Positions 48,233 to 60,114 of a stretch of 64,000 nucleotides of DNA are shown piece after piece (position 1 is the stretch's first letter; each line of letters begins with the position of its first letter). The stretch spans positions 9,623,299 through 9,687,298 of the forward strand of contig CM037597.1 in NCBI GenBank assembly GCA_021018995.1. The letters are read 5' to 3'. Origin of the DNA: Chloranthus sessilifolius. Lineage: Eukaryota; Streptophyta; Magnoliopsida; Chloranthales; Chloranthaceae. The position numbers and the translations under genes were made by a program. The notes under the pieces were generated by a model. The model searched no databases. It was not told the DNA's origin and worked only from the letters and a program-made list of their open reading frames with translations.

Positions 48233-49194
48233 TTTTTAAAAATGAATTCAAATTCCTAATTTGCCAAAATTTGCACCTTATTGATCATATCAAAGGATAA
48301 AGAGTGATAAAATGTTACCTTTACGGTCCAAAACTTTCCTCATCCCTCTTCCTCTAAAAGTGCTCTTAATCTATTGAAGAAATACCCTACAGACCTCAGA
48401 TGATCTATTAACTGGTCGAGTGTTGAGTAAATATCGCCTGAAACTTTGTGTCTCTTGTCTTCAACTATAAATTCATGAACGTTACCATCATTGCATTATC
48501 AATAGATCCTATATTAGAAAATTATCAATAGATCCCGTGTTTAAAAATCCTCTTTCTACCGACCAAGTTGACAAATAATTATTGAATCATCACCTTTCTT
48601 TGTGCCCTTTAAAGTAGCGGAGGATTCGATTATCATACATAGATAGGTATTGACCCATTCATGACCAGTAAAAACACATACCAACGTTAGAAGACTAATG
48701 TGCACTTGCAAAAAAAAATATCTTCCTTACTCCATTGCAAATTTTGATTTACACTTCATTAAATACTTCATTTTGATGTTTTTTAAATTCAGGCTTACTT
48801 ATTTAGCCAAAAAATTTGCAGAATTACAGCAGCTCCTCAAAGACACATAAATTGTAGAACAACGTAAAGGTTGGTAACTGATTAAGCTGCAGATGGACAA
48901 GCATTTATTTGTTCATGCCATGGAAATTGTAGAACAATGTAAATTCAGGCTTCCTATATCATCTTGCAGTAATAAGCAGTAGGGCTAGTATGTCCTATAC
49001 CTATTAAAAAACAGAGCAGGTAGTCTGAAATCAAACAAGGTTTATGGAAAATATGCATGAATGACTAAACAAGGTTTTAGAATTAAGGAGAGGATGGGTT
49101 GTTCTAAGGAAATGAATAGATTCCTCATTTATTTGTCTCTGTAAAATAAAAGGGAGCTATTCCTTGAACACATAAAATTGGCCCAAGTACACAA

Positions 49195-49445
49195 CTTAGA
49201 AGAAAGACTCGGTATCTCGGGGGACTTGTGCCCTATGAAAACACCATCTAAGCCATTTGATTTGAAGGCCATCTAAAGATTGGCCCCAAACTCCATATCT
49301 ACCATATGATTCAATGCAGTCAATGGGCATCATCGGATTCGATGGTTGACTTCGTGCTAATTTTTTGCTCCAAAGATCTCTAGATCTTGGCCTTCAAATC
49401 AGATGTCTTAGATGGATTTTTCATTGGAGCGACGCCCTTTTAGGC
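49195..49445. mobile_element. Foldback MITE, family B-like, nested in the CACTA element
   Basis: ACACCATCTAAGCCATTTGA, AAGGCCATCTAAAGATTG on the left and GATCTTGGCCTTCAAATCAG, ATGTCTTAGATGG on the right form the arms. Related to 41235 and 58600. Confidence 0.6.
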
Positions 49446-50035
49446 CATACAACACACATCTTTGATTAATCTAAACCACAACTATTAAAGGATTTCAAAC
49501 ATCTGATTGGTGTACTTTAGCATTGACCGTTAAAAAATTATGAACAACAATTCATTTACAGTACATAGATAGTTCAGATCCCCAGGTTTGATTTTTAAGC
49601 TCACTTCGGTTCAATATATGAGCTACAATTTTGGTGAATTGATTATTCAAATACTGTACATTTTCCGCTCATGGGACAGGCATTATAGATTATTCTAGAT
49701 GATCAAAAGTATAAATTCAATGTATTGTTTTATACAAATTCTATGAAAGTCATCTAGTAAAAAGTGCATATATGAAAAAAAAATTGAGCTGATAAGCAGA
49801 TGTGAACCATCCGAGTGGTTCAGCAGTAAGAAACTAGATCAACTGTTGATATTAGAGTGTGCACAGTCAGCTGATTCAAATTTTCTGCAATGTGTGATTT
49901 TCGAACCCACTTCCATTCAATGCATGAGTTATCACTTTGATGTCTTAGATTACTCACATCTTACACTTTTAATGGTGTAAGATTTTACACTCAAGTGTTC
50001 AAATGGCATAGGACAGTTGGGTCCATAAAAAAACA
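49446..50035. repeat. Family C repeat, nested in the CACTA element
   Basis: GATGTGAACCATCCGAGTGG, AACTGTTGATATTAGAGTG and AATGGTGTAAGATTTTACAC match the family C copies at 20680, 23860 and 36480. The LINE piece at 50036 begins immediately after it. Confidence 0.5.
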
Positions 50036-51590
50036 ATTACTTTGGGCTTTGAAGCAGGGAGCCTCCCTGTGAAGTATCTTGGGCTTCTTCTATTCTCTTC
50101 AAGGTTAAACTATAGTATATGCCTTCCTATTTTTGAGAAATTCAGTAAAAACTGGAAACTTGGAATGCTTCTCATCTATCCTAATGCAGGAAGATTGGAG
50201 TTAATATTAACTGTACTAAGCACTTATCAAGTTTTTTGGTCATTCGTCTTTGAACTCCCCAAAACAGTAGGGAAAAGGGTGGAATCTTTCCTTTATAATT
50301 TCATTTGGAAAGGTAATTCTTTATCCGACTCGATGCATCCAGCTAGCTAGAATAAAGTGTGTAAACCAGTTGAAGGAGGTTTAGGAGTAAGGCGTATAAA
50401 GCATTGGAATGAGGCAGGCCTAATGAACCTTATTTGAATGATTGCTACGAATCCTGAATCATTGTGGGCATGTTCGATTAGTGCGAAATATATCGGAATC
50501 AGTGACATATAGTCAAATTGTCCACCAAGGAACTCATCTTAGTGCAGTACTGCAGTCCGAAATCAACATTGAAGCTAAGATTTCTTTTGTCATTCCAGAC
50601 GGGGTATGGAATTTACCTATACCATCCATTAGGAAAATGACCCACATTCCGGAAAATCTATTCGAAGACGGGCTGATTTGGGTGCCTACTAGTAATGGTA
50701 GATTCTCGTTCAAATCTGCTTGGATGGAGACAAGAGATAAAACTCAAAAGAGTAGGTTGGCATCAAGTGCTTTGGCCCAAGTGGAATATACCAAAACATA
50801 GTTTTATTTTATGGCTTGCTATCAATAGCAAACTAATGACTGTTGAAATCTCAATAAGAGGGTGGTTTCTTTCTTCCATCACAATGTGTTTTGTGTTGGG
50901 AGGCTGCAAAAAATAATTACTATATATTATTTGACTACAATTTTTCAAATTGAATTTGGAGATCAGTTAGAGCAAGGTTTAGGAATTCGGCAAGAGTAGA
51001 TTGGTAATGTTATCCAAGAGCTGAATTTAAAAGTTGAGATTGCAAAAGCTAAAAATCAAGTGGGATTGATCATCATAAAACTAGGTTATTGTGCCACCAT
51101 TTACCATGTCTGGATTGAGAGAAATAAGAGAATCTTTGATGATATTAGCACACATAAAAGATAGTTCTCTAAAATCTCATTCTCTCTCTTGGAGAGAATG
51201 TAACAGGCTTGCGGACTTCCTCAATTTCTCTTGGAGAGAATGTAACAGGCTTGCGGACTTCCACAATTTAAAAGGTACGTGTGAGGATTTTGTTATTAGG
51301 TGGGAAAATTGGGCTTCTCTGCCATCAGATCTTTCTCGGTATGATTAATGAGGACATGTATATGGTGTATTCTAGAGTTCATCGGACTATGATGGAAGGG
51401 TGATGGCGATGCCGAAGCTCTAAAATTGTACCCAGTGATATTTCAGCATATACATCATTTGTCAGATAGCTTGGCCCTGTTTTTTTTTTTTTTTTTTTCA
51501 CCTCCTTGTCCATAATTAATTTATTTGATTAATAAATGGGCAAGGCCCCAACAACCTCAAGCGTATTTATCAAAAAAAAATACATGAAGG
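50036..51590 (+). mobile_element. 5'-truncated L1-type LINE (end of reverse transcriptase and zf-RVT region)
   Basis: The open part at 50042-50350 reads GSLPVKYLGLLL, then AGRLELILTVLSTYQVFW and FLYNFIWKG, the region following the reverse transcriptase core in plant L1 elements. It continues as GGLGVRRIKHWNEAGLMNLI, with TAG and TGA in place of tryptophan codons. A frame-broken zf-RVT-like part follows (FSFKSAWME, HSFILWLAINSKL, YHVWIERNKRIF). A 42-bp unit (GGAGAGAATGTAACAGGCTT) is duplicated at 51189-51272. It ends with AATAAATGGGCAAGGCCCC and a short A-run near 51575. It is dead, inserted in the CACTA element. Confidence 0.85.
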
Positions 51591-52269
51591 AACTATGGAG
51601 AGCTTAGCTTACAAATCTAACCAAAAAAGACTCATCCACATATCAGTTTTGACCTATCTACTTCCTTTTAAGTGGTTATATAAAGAGATGTCACTATCAT
51701 TGCCACTATCATTGCTTGAAATATGAATACAATCAAAATTAAAGAGATGTCAAACATATACCTTTTCTTAGCCATGTACTACAGCATCTTTTGGTAGAAT
51801 TACTAGATAAAATCCCACCTCGGTCAGCTGCAGATAAATAAGGAGATATACCAATGAAAGAATCTACTAATAATTCTTAATCAAAGCTCGGTCAACAAGT
51901 TCCTTAAAACCATTAATCTAGGTAAGCTATCCCATAAAAAAATCAAAGCTCTAAATTATGATAATATCAGAATCTGGTACCATACAATTACTGCTGAAAA
52001 GATGATGAGCAGGTAGTTAAATTGATCTGCATGATGAGCTGTCTTTAAGTCCAGCTGGGTGCAGCAGGGAAGAGTCATTCCTTAACGTGGGGAGTGAAGA
52101 AAAATAAAGAGTTTACATTCTAATGGTGTTGGACTGCATGCAAAGTTATTTGAAACAGTGGAGTAGATTTTGTCTATACAAGAACTTATGACCAACAGAA
52201 CAGATATTTCAGCAAAACAACAAAAACAATCAAAGTTCACTCTAGGGCCATTTAACTAAAGAGTCTTAC

Positions 52270-52558
52270 CTGATTAAAGTAACAAGTTTAGAACGTGATA
52301 TTTTAAATCCTGCACTAGCTAGGGCATCCACTCGCAATGATGCTTCAATGGCCTTGAACGATTTAGTCCTAAAAAAAGTACACGGCTATTTGTATTGTTG
52401 TGTTTTGGTTCAAATAAAATTTCTCACTTTAAGGAAGATTGAAACCATAAAAATACTGAAATAGTAAAAAAGGTCAGCAAAATAATCCCTAACCTTGGTG
52501 GTTCATACTCTAATGCAAGCAATGGTATCTCTTTACAAGACACTGGAACATTACCAAC
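52270..52558 (-). pseudogene. Two captured exons of the photosystem II S4-domain RNA-binding protein
   Basis: Exon A (52558-52494) encodes VGNVPVSCKEIPLLALEYEP then PR. Exon B (52368-52270) encodes TKSFKAIEASLRVDALASAG then FKISRSKLVTLI. Joined through GT-AG borders they give a continuous frame across the split Arg codon. This is the start of the S4 RNA-binding domain and the linker before it in the plastid YlmH-like protein known as photosystem II S4-domain protein. The donor after exon B (CAG|GTAAGA) is intact, but the next exon, which should continue NGDVRVNW, is not found, nor are the N-terminal exons. The fragment is well preserved, so capture is recent or selection has acted. Inside the CACTA element. 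Confidence 0.8.
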
Positions 52559-54405
52559 CTGCAAGATGAAAATAAGTAATATAGGAAAGTTATTAGCGGT
52601 AATCCACAGTAAAAATAACAGGTATATCAGACATGCTGATTAATCATAATCATCAGCTGCTCTGCATAATCATAATCATCAGCTGAGACGTACAATGAAC
52701 CATACACTTTAAGCGAGGGAGTTTTTAGTTTTTTCCTATTGGTATATGCCTTAATTGCAAGGTAGTAATTTAAACTAGTAGCTCCTTTCAAAGAAAAAAA
52801 AATTAACCAGTAGCAACTAATGCTTATTCTGTCCACAAGATGGGAGACTTTAGTTTGTGAATTCAGTTATCCATTTTTCCAAAATTTTAGTGACTAAGCA
52901 CATTGAAAGGGGGGCAAATATAAAGATGGAAATGGAAAATAACAAAATTTCCAGCTTTATTTCTTGATTCAATATTTTTTTTGTGTGGACGTCCAGAGCT
53001 GTTCAACAACACAAAATTAGAGCTTGCTCATCAAAGGGATTCGCATCCATAAGCAGCAACAATCCCCTAACTCAGCAATTTGCATCGACATTCTTTTTTA
53101 TAATCAATATAGTATGACATGTTCTAAAGAACCCATGTTTCCAAAAGAGAGAATAATTGAATGTTATAATATTAATTTTCAGATTCGACTCTTTTGCAAG
53201 CATAAAATATAACTCAGCCAGTGCACTCAAGTAATAGACTAGTTCAGTTGTGTTATAAAAAAGATGACCTGTGATTAAAGTGCAGCTTTTAGTTAAAGTT
53301 TCCAACCAAGCAGATATTAAGGTTTACAGCCCCAAGCAACGTAGAGACTGACCAAATTTTCAACCCAAGTATTATGCAGCAAGAATATTTTAGGTTTTTC
53401 TTCCAAACCATCCTGCCCAAAAATAGGTCCTCAAATTCTAAATTGGCACACCAAAAAGCAATGAAAAACATCCAAATGTAAATATTAAAACAAATTGGCA
53501 TACCAAAAAAGATGGAAAACATTCTTCCGTGGCAGCAATAAATCGGTCACATTTGGCAATAACATCCATACCTTAGATGGCAAGAAAATTATTTACTAAA
53601 ATATCAAGTTAAAATTTGGCGCTTTAAAAAAAAAAAAAACAAACCATCACGAATCAAATCATTGGACATGTCATCCTGATACCTATATATTGACATTCTC
53701 TATTTGTTTAATCCTATTCATGGAAAATGGGTAACAGAAATGCAGTACTCTTAAGGAAGAGCTACGTAAATCAATAGCCGACCAACGACTGGCCGAGCTA
53801 AAGATAATAAATGGCATGAAGATTACCTAACCCATCACAGCAATGATCCTTTAAGTGTTGGTCATTAGCCTGATAGGCATATAATACAGACAACAAGGCA
53901 TATAAACGATTCCACAATGATAAAATGAATATTCCAACTTTAATCAATACACTGAAGCAATAGTGGTGTGTTGGGAACTGTAAGTGAATTGGAAGGCCAC
54001 TGATACATTCATATCTGTGAGAAAAAAAGGGAAGTCAAGTATTGGTGCAGTAAGCAAATCCAAAGGTAATTCAATAATATAGTGCCTACATCTCTCCTCA
54101 AATGTTTCAAATCTCCTATTTTTTCACTTCAGCAGAGGAATCTTGAAGTCCTTAAAAGTAGCAATTTCCCATATATGTTGCCCTTATTAGAAACAACAAT
54201 TTTCCCCATACAATTAAACATACTTAAAAGAAAACACAATACCCAGCGAGGCTTGGAGAACAACAGCACCTTCTACGAAAACAAGCTCCAAAGAAGACAC
54301 CTTCTGATGAAATCTCAACACCAACTATAGTTCGCATACCTCCTAAAATTAACTTGAGCTTCATCTAGCCATTGTGACATAATTTAGTGAGAACATAACT
54401 GGTAC

Positions 54406-54620
54406 CTCAGTATCATGGTGAAGGGAGAAGGGAGATGGGAGACGGTTTGAGTTCGGGAGAAGGGAGATGGGAGATGGAAAAACGCAATTATATAGTGGCC
54501 CGATTGAAGGGTCGTGGGCTTAAGTGGAGTGGCCGGGTTAGTTTGCGGGGGTTGGCCCAAATCCTCCCCTACGCTGACGGCACATTAATTCCAGCTGTCG
54601 GCGTATCCGGTAATTTTTGT
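54406..54620 (-). promoter_or_regulatory. Captured host-type promoter with a short first exon
   Basis: On the minus strand, TGGGCC/TGGGCT-type (site II) motifs lie at about 54500-54560. A TATA-like CTATATAATT follows at about 54496-54487, then a CT-rich leader with repeats of TCTCCCATCTCCCTTCTCCC, then ATGATACTGAG ending at a GTACC donor (54405-54404). That would be an 11-nt coding start (MIL plus a split codon). Site II motifs are common in promoters of housekeeping and organelle-protein genes. A possible continuation through 53690-53655 and 53573-53515 keeps the frame open but is speculative. It lies upstream of the S4 exons on the same strand. Confidence 0.45.
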
Positions 54621-55985
54621 AGTGTATCATGTTTAGCCTCTCGTTTCCCTGTCATCCGCAAGGAGACTAAGGAGCTGAGGTGGGGAGGAGTTGGAGCTGA
54701 GATCTAATAAAAAGAGATCTAATGAAAAGGGAATTATGAGGCATTTTTTATAATTAGGGTAAACGGTAGGGTAAGAAATAAATAACCTTTATTTTTATTT
54801 TATTAATTTTCTATGCAAAAGAGTTTTCTTTAATAAAATGATATAAAGGATTACAACATAAAAGGGGAGGACTTAGGAGTACATGAAAACATCAACAAAT
54901 TGAATCTCTTAAATCAACCATTCTCAACCTGAATCACTATGTTGATCCTATAAACAGATGAAATTTTGTTTGTGAAATGAAGCAAGTAATTGTAAGCTAT
55001 TTCAAAAACCTCTTAAAAAATTACTACAACTTTTGATTATTTAGGAAAAGAAGGAATCCTAATTCGTTGCTCGAACTTTCAGAACCTACCCTAACTTGAC
55101 CCAAACCCAATAATAAAATGATTGGATCAAGATCTTCCTTAACCCAAACCCAAATCGGATGAAGTACAAATCTATCCTGGCCTGAAATCCTAAATGGGTC
55201 TGCCAAATTTGATAGTGTTACCATTGGTGCCGGTCAGTTTTAGATCATACCTCCATAACGTTCCGATCACGGAAGAGACTGATGACCCCACTTGCCACGT
55301 GGACTAATCTGCTCCAGCCTCATTTCACAGGACACTATTATAGCCCCTTCATACTGTAGTTTAAATATAGTTATCATCAAATATTGTCATTCCCCTCTCC
55401 TAAACCAGTTCCAACTTAAAATCTGATAACATAAAAACACATGAATCTTAGGAAGAAGGCAACAACTCTTCACTATTCATATTTCTAGACCAATGAACAA
55501 GGATTTTGGCCCCTGATGAAGTTTTTCTATCTTCACGTTTAGGTTCAACAGCCAACACGCTTCAAGAGAATGCAATGCAAGAGGTCCACGTGGACTAAGG
55601 TTCAAACTGACCGCGCAATCCCAGCCCTAAGATCAGAGCACTATTTGTTCCTTAATGTGGACCGTCATGACATGTTTGTTGCCTTTAACATCTATTTGTA
55701 GGATATCAATCAGATGGTGAATTACATAGGAGCCATAGATGGTAAAAATCATTATTCACTAAACTAATGAGAAATTATTATATGCTTCTCCTAAACAACT
55801 CCAATGCATGTATCGAGCTAAATCGATATGACGATGAAAATTTTCTGCAATTTATTCCTACAGAGTTGCACCTGCCAAAAAAGTTTAGGAATGACTGCAA
55901 ACATAATATAAAAATAAAAAAATGATTTAATGATTACTCATCTTCAAAATCAGAGTATGGATCATTAAAAATAAAGATTTTAGCA
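54621..55985. other. CACTA interior, nothing recognised
   Basis: AT-rich sequence between the captured promoter and the second LINE piece. No exon with matching splice borders could be supported. Confidence 0.4.
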
Positions 55986-55989
55986 TTTA

Positions 55990-56340
55990 TTTATTTATTT
56001 TTAAAGGCAACAACAAGAGGGTGGAAGAACTGGAACATTACATTATTCAAAATGGTTGGGACTTAGAGCTCTAATTTAAGATGCACAGAAGAAAAAACAA
56101 AATATCATAATCTCTTGAGAGAAGAAGAGTCAATGTGGCACCAGAAAGCTAGAAACAAGTGGTTGGATAAGGGAGATCGGAACACAGCCTTTTTTCATTC
56201 TTCAACTAGGATCAAAATTATTCAAAAAAGCATATCGAGAATCAAAAATAAAGAGGAGAAAGCATTCCACAAACAATCAGAGCATTCCCCTACACAAAGC
56301 ATTCCACAAACAACAAACCCTAGTTTTACTATTTGGTAGA
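55990..56340 (+). mobile_element. LINE fragment (segment between endonuclease and reverse transcriptase)
   Basis: LLREEESMWHQKARNKWLDK followed by GDRNTAFFHSSTRI is the conserved E-E-x-x-W-x-Q-K-(A/S)-R-x-x-W-L-x-x-G-D-x-N-T-x-F-F-H block of plant L1-type ORF2. Only about 80 codons survive. It is not contiguous with the LINE piece at 50036, so it is a separate insertion or a captured piece. Confidence 0.75.
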
Positions 56341-56437
56341 TAGAAATCGAGAATGCAGATCAAATAAAAAAATTCAAAGATCTACCTTTTTAATACGCAA
56401 TTTGACTCCAAAAATGCCGAAATCTCCTTCGTCTTAC

Positions 56438-56700
56438 AGGGATTTGAAGAAGGAGAAACAGAAGATCAAGCAACATTGATTTCCGGCGAGCTAGGGTTCT
56501 ATGAAGTCGTCTTGCAGAGCTTTGAAGGAGAAGAAGAAGATCTGGAGAGGTGGTCGGCGATCTAAGATTGAGAATCGGTTTGTCGATTTGGAATGGGTGG
56601 TCGGCAATAGTTAGGGTTTTTGGCGAGGGAGGGAAGACGGGAGAAAAAGTGATCGAGAGGAAAATGAAAAGAAACGCTTGAGGGAGCTTTTATATATGCA
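56438..56700 (-). promoter_or_regulatory. Promoter and 5' exon-like region just inside the CACTA right end
   Basis: On the minus strand, CATATATAAAAGCTCC (56697-56683) is a TATA box about 180 bp inside the terminus. A CT-rich leader with AAAAACCCTAAC follows, then an ATG at 56476 starting MLLDLLFLLLQIP, and a CCT|GTAAGA donor at 56437. This is where CACTA elements normally start transcription inward. It would place the captured exons further along the same strand under one transcript, which is an inference. Confidence 0.5.
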
Positions 56701-56875
56701 TTGTAGTGATTTTTTTAAGCGGTCAATTTTTGGGCGTGGGATTAGGGTTAACGAAATAAACCACTATTTTAAGTTAATAAACAATGGATTTTGGGAGTGG
56801 ATTATTACACCATTGCTAGGGCAGTGGTTCTTTTTTATATTGCAAAAGTAGTTTTCTTATCATTTTGACGTAGTG

Positions 56876-58599
56876 TACCTTGCAGAATGCTTTTGACATG
56901 TAATATTGGGAACATTTTACAAGAAAATGAGTTTCAAATATTAAACAAATGTGAAAATTTGTCGTTTATCTTCCCTTTAGTGTCTTTGCGGCCTTCTACA
57001 TAATTTCATATCTGATTTTATTTTTTTTAAAGTTATCTGAGCTGCAAATAAAGTTGCCCTTATAATATATCAGTTTCATCTATTGCCATATTCATTTTAG
57101 CAGTTCTTTATATGGATGTTTTCCTCTTGTAAAGCATAAGAAAACCTAGCAAATCGTCCATAATTGAATTCTCACTGATCTGTTATGCTCAATTTTTCGG
57201 ATGCCACTAAGGAACATAACTAGTGCAGTTCTTTTTATGAATGTTTTCCTCCAGCAAATCGTCTATAACTGAATTATCACTGATATGTTATGGTCAATTT
57301 CTCCCATGGCACTAAGAAACATAACTGTAAATGAAATGGTCCACATGTGAGGTTAGTAGGATGCACAAAAATTTGGGTGGATTCTGTTCATCTTCAAGTT
57401 TGGGGTTTGACCGATTAGAGTTTATTTTATTTTATTTTTTATTTTTTTTATTTTTTGGGAAATGGTTTTTTTTAGAGATTTTTCATCATTCTGAATCTGC
57501 TTTGTATGTTTTGGATTGTTTTTTGAGATATTTATTTACACTTGATACTATGTTTAAAAGGTTGTATTTTCTTTCTCTTGTATAGGTACTTTAGCATGTG
57601 ACCTTGGCTTTATTTAGTCTGACAATGAATGGGAAGAAGAAGACAATGATGATAAATGGTTGTACTCGGGCTAAATCCAAATAAGGAGGAAAGCTAGCAA
57701 ACAATGTGTTGTATTCGAGTCTCAATCCAAATCAACAAGAAAACCATCAAAAAATGATCTCTTTGTACATATTGATGATTGTAGTTTTTATTTACTTATA
57801 TTATTTAATATTAAATTAAATGTACTCTAATCTATATTGACAATGTTGTTGTTCATGGTTATTAATTCTTAGCATATGTTTTAATAATTACAGAGAATTG
57901 CTCCATTGATGCTTATAGATAATTTTTTATGATTGAAGCTCAGTGACTTGATTTTAAGCTTTATGGTTACCTACTATGATCCAGGCAAAATACTTTCATT
58001 TGATAATATTGGTGTTGTTCTTTCCTAATTTAGATGATATTTATCTTCAATATAAGTGTTCGGTGGGACCAGGTGGTTTAAGTCACTAAAGAACTAATTG
58101 ATGAATCACCTCGCACTAATGAGTTTTGGGACCAAGTGGTTTAAGTCACTAAAGAACTAATTATATGTTTTGTTTCTCTTCTGTTAAAGTTCGACTTCCA
58201 TGTTTTATGTAGTGACAATTATAAAATGCATCAGATATGAATAGTTTCTACGTCTTATTTTATTGAAGAATGAAGGTTGCTTCACTCCCATTATATTGGC
58301 TCGATCAAGGGTTGAAAAATCACAAGCTTGTAGAGTCATTAGTTTCCATTTTAATTATTAATGAAGATTGATTAAAACAAATCCCATCATATTGGTACAG
58401 TTTTTGGAAGTCTGAGATCAATAAAAATAGTACAAAGAAACACTAATACACCCACTCAGAAATAATCACTTAATTTACGATGACCTACGAATTGTTTTTG
58501 TTTAAATAAACGGGCCTCACGTACATATATATATATGTATATATATCCCACATGACACACATCCAAGGTTGACTGAGCCATTATTTCCAAACACCAAGT
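56876..58599. other. Intergenic stretch with a short tandem duplication
   Basis: GCAGTTCTTTATATGGATGT to CACTAAGGAACATAACT (about 57100-57210) is repeated at about 57223-57330 with changes. GGGACCA-GTGGTTTAAGTCA also occurs twice (58070 and 58128). I could not support any exon, although the frame at 57640 (GKKKTMMIN) looked briefly gene-like. Confidence 0.5.
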
Positions 58600-58960
58600 T
58601 AGCCCAAACACACAATTTAAAAGAAAGACGATATTTTGGTGATTTATGTCATGTGAGAAGGCCATCTAAGCCATCTGATTTGAAGATCACGATCTAAAAA
58701 TCTTTTATGCAAAAGATTGGTACAAAGATGATCTCTATCATATAATTCAAAGTAATCAATCAGATAATGGCCTTTGACTACATTGAATCATATAATAGAG
58801 ATCTCTTTTGTACCAATATATAGTATAAAAATGCTTTAGATCATAAGCTAAAAGTCAGACATTTAGATGGTGTTTCTATGTGATATAGTCCTACTGGCTT
58901 CATATAATTCAGGGTGCTATGAAAATAGTAAGTCTTTCTTTTAAATTGTGCAAGAGCTAA
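58600..58960. mobile_element. Foldback MITE, family B-like
   Basis: The left has ACAATTTAAAAGAAAGAC, GGCCATCTAAGCCATCTGAT and GCAAAAGATTGGTACAAAGA; the right has TCTTTTGTACCAATATATAG, TTAGATGGTGTTTCTATG and AGTCTTTCTTTTAAATTGTG. These are imperfect inverted arms. Confidence 0.6.
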
Positions 58961-59109
58961 CTTTCTCTATTTATGTACGTAATGGCTTTCTTTTAAAAAT
59001 AACGGTTCATTTTTTTTAGATGATGACATCCATATGGCATTGACAAACTTGAAAGTGCACTTGTATATTGGAGAGAGTGAGTCAGTTTGGGAGCAATACT
59101 TGTAGAATA

Positions 59110-59235
59110 AATCTCACACAACAAATCACTTACCTTTTTTAATATACAAAAGGAGAAAACAAACGTAGAGTATGAAACCCGTGACCTCATACTCCACAAA
59201 GGGGGAGGATACCAAATGAGCTAACGCTCACTCAC
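59110..59235 (-). mobile_element. tRNA-derived SINE
   Basis: On the minus strand, GAGCGTTAGCTCATTTGGTA (A box TTAGCTCATTTGG) is followed after about 35 bases by GGTCACGGGTTTCATAC (B-box-like) and an A-rich tail. It is too diverged to be a functional tRNA. Confidence 0.5.
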
Positions 59236-59519
59236 TCAGTAATCGTTCAGTTTTTAATCCTAGATCAAGGGTGAATATATATATATATATATATAGAAAA
59301 TGTGTTCGTCCTCTAAGCTTGCACCCAAAATATTGTTTTGATGTCACGTGGAGCTCTGGTGCTTTTTCCATCTCCACCGCGTGTTTTTTAAATTGTGAAA
59401 TATAGACCAATGTAACCCGTCAAACTTTGACTTATAGGTTTTAAATTTTATTTTTTTTCGAAATTTCTTTTTTTAATATTGATCTAAACCGTCCACTTGT
59501 ACTAGCTTGACATTGGAGG

Positions 59520-59607
59520 ACGGAAACCATCCTCCCATAAAAGATGGAACCGGCTCCCTATATATATATATATATAACCGTCCTCCCATGGAAGATGGAA
59601 CCGGCTC

Positions 59608-59671
<64 letters not shown>

Positions 59672-59735
59672 AAACCGTCCTCCCATAAAAGATAGAACCG
59701 GCTCCCTCTATATATATATATATATATTCATTTCT
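59520..59735. repeat. Composite minisatellite: three 33-bp units separated by AT and CT runs
   Basis: The unit reads CC(G/A)TCCTCCCATAAAAG then ATGGAACCGGCTCCC. It occurs at about 59529, 59578 and 59676. Each unit is followed by its own microsatellite: (TA)n, then (CT)n(AT)n, then (TA)n. Confidence 0.85.
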
Positions 59736-60114
59736 CTCCAAACTTTTACATAATCACCTGACAAGGTTGAGACCTTTGCTTATTACCTAACCGGTCCAGG
59801 TCCGAGATCCTGTACTTTTTCTTAAGAATATGCGCGTTTTGTTTTAAAGTGTGATTGAATGGATCTCCTATGAATAAGAATACGACCGACTAATCAGTCT
59901 TATACAAGACAGATTGGTCGCGGTCTCATATGAGACCTCTGCACTCTCATACAAGACCTGACTCATCGTGGTCTACTATGAAACCACTGATATAAGATAA
60001 ATCGGTCTCGCTTAAGAAAAATGCACATATACTCTTAATTAAACGTCATTCTAGCTCATTAAAACTGAATGAAGTAAAAAATAGAGGGTCTAGGACCCTC
60101 AAAGGTTAAAAACT

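Larger units (their letters stand above)
44017..56875. mobile_element. CACTA (En/Spm-type) transposon, non-autonomous, carrying host gene fragments
   Basis: The left terminus CACTACGTGAAAAAGTCAAA and the right terminus CATTTTGACGTAGTG form inverted repeats with the diagnostic CACTA start (13 of the first 15 bases match). TAC is duplicated directly outside both ends (44014-44016 and 56876-56878), the 3-bp duplication of this superfamily. Subterminal AACAGTGGTTTTTT, CACTGTCTTTGACAGTGATT units at the left and AAACCACTATTTTAAG, CCATTGCTAGGGCAGTGG at the right resemble CACTA subterminal repeats. The length is 12,859 bp. No TNPA/TNPD-like protein is recognised. Inside, on the minus strand, are exons of at least two host genes and two promoter-like regions. 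LINE, SINE and MITE insertions are nested. Movement would need a transposase supplied elsewhere. Confidence 0.85.

Noticed and set aside
48340-48495. 52-codon open stretch on the minus strand (VHEFIVEDKRHKVSGDIYST), faintly SH2-like
   Set aside because: It has no start codon or convincing splice borders, an SH2 match could not be supported, and the length is within chance for one frame.
50695-50948. Small frames on both strands around 50.7-50.9 kb
   Set aside because: They are shifted remnants of the LINE zf-RVT region, not independent genes.
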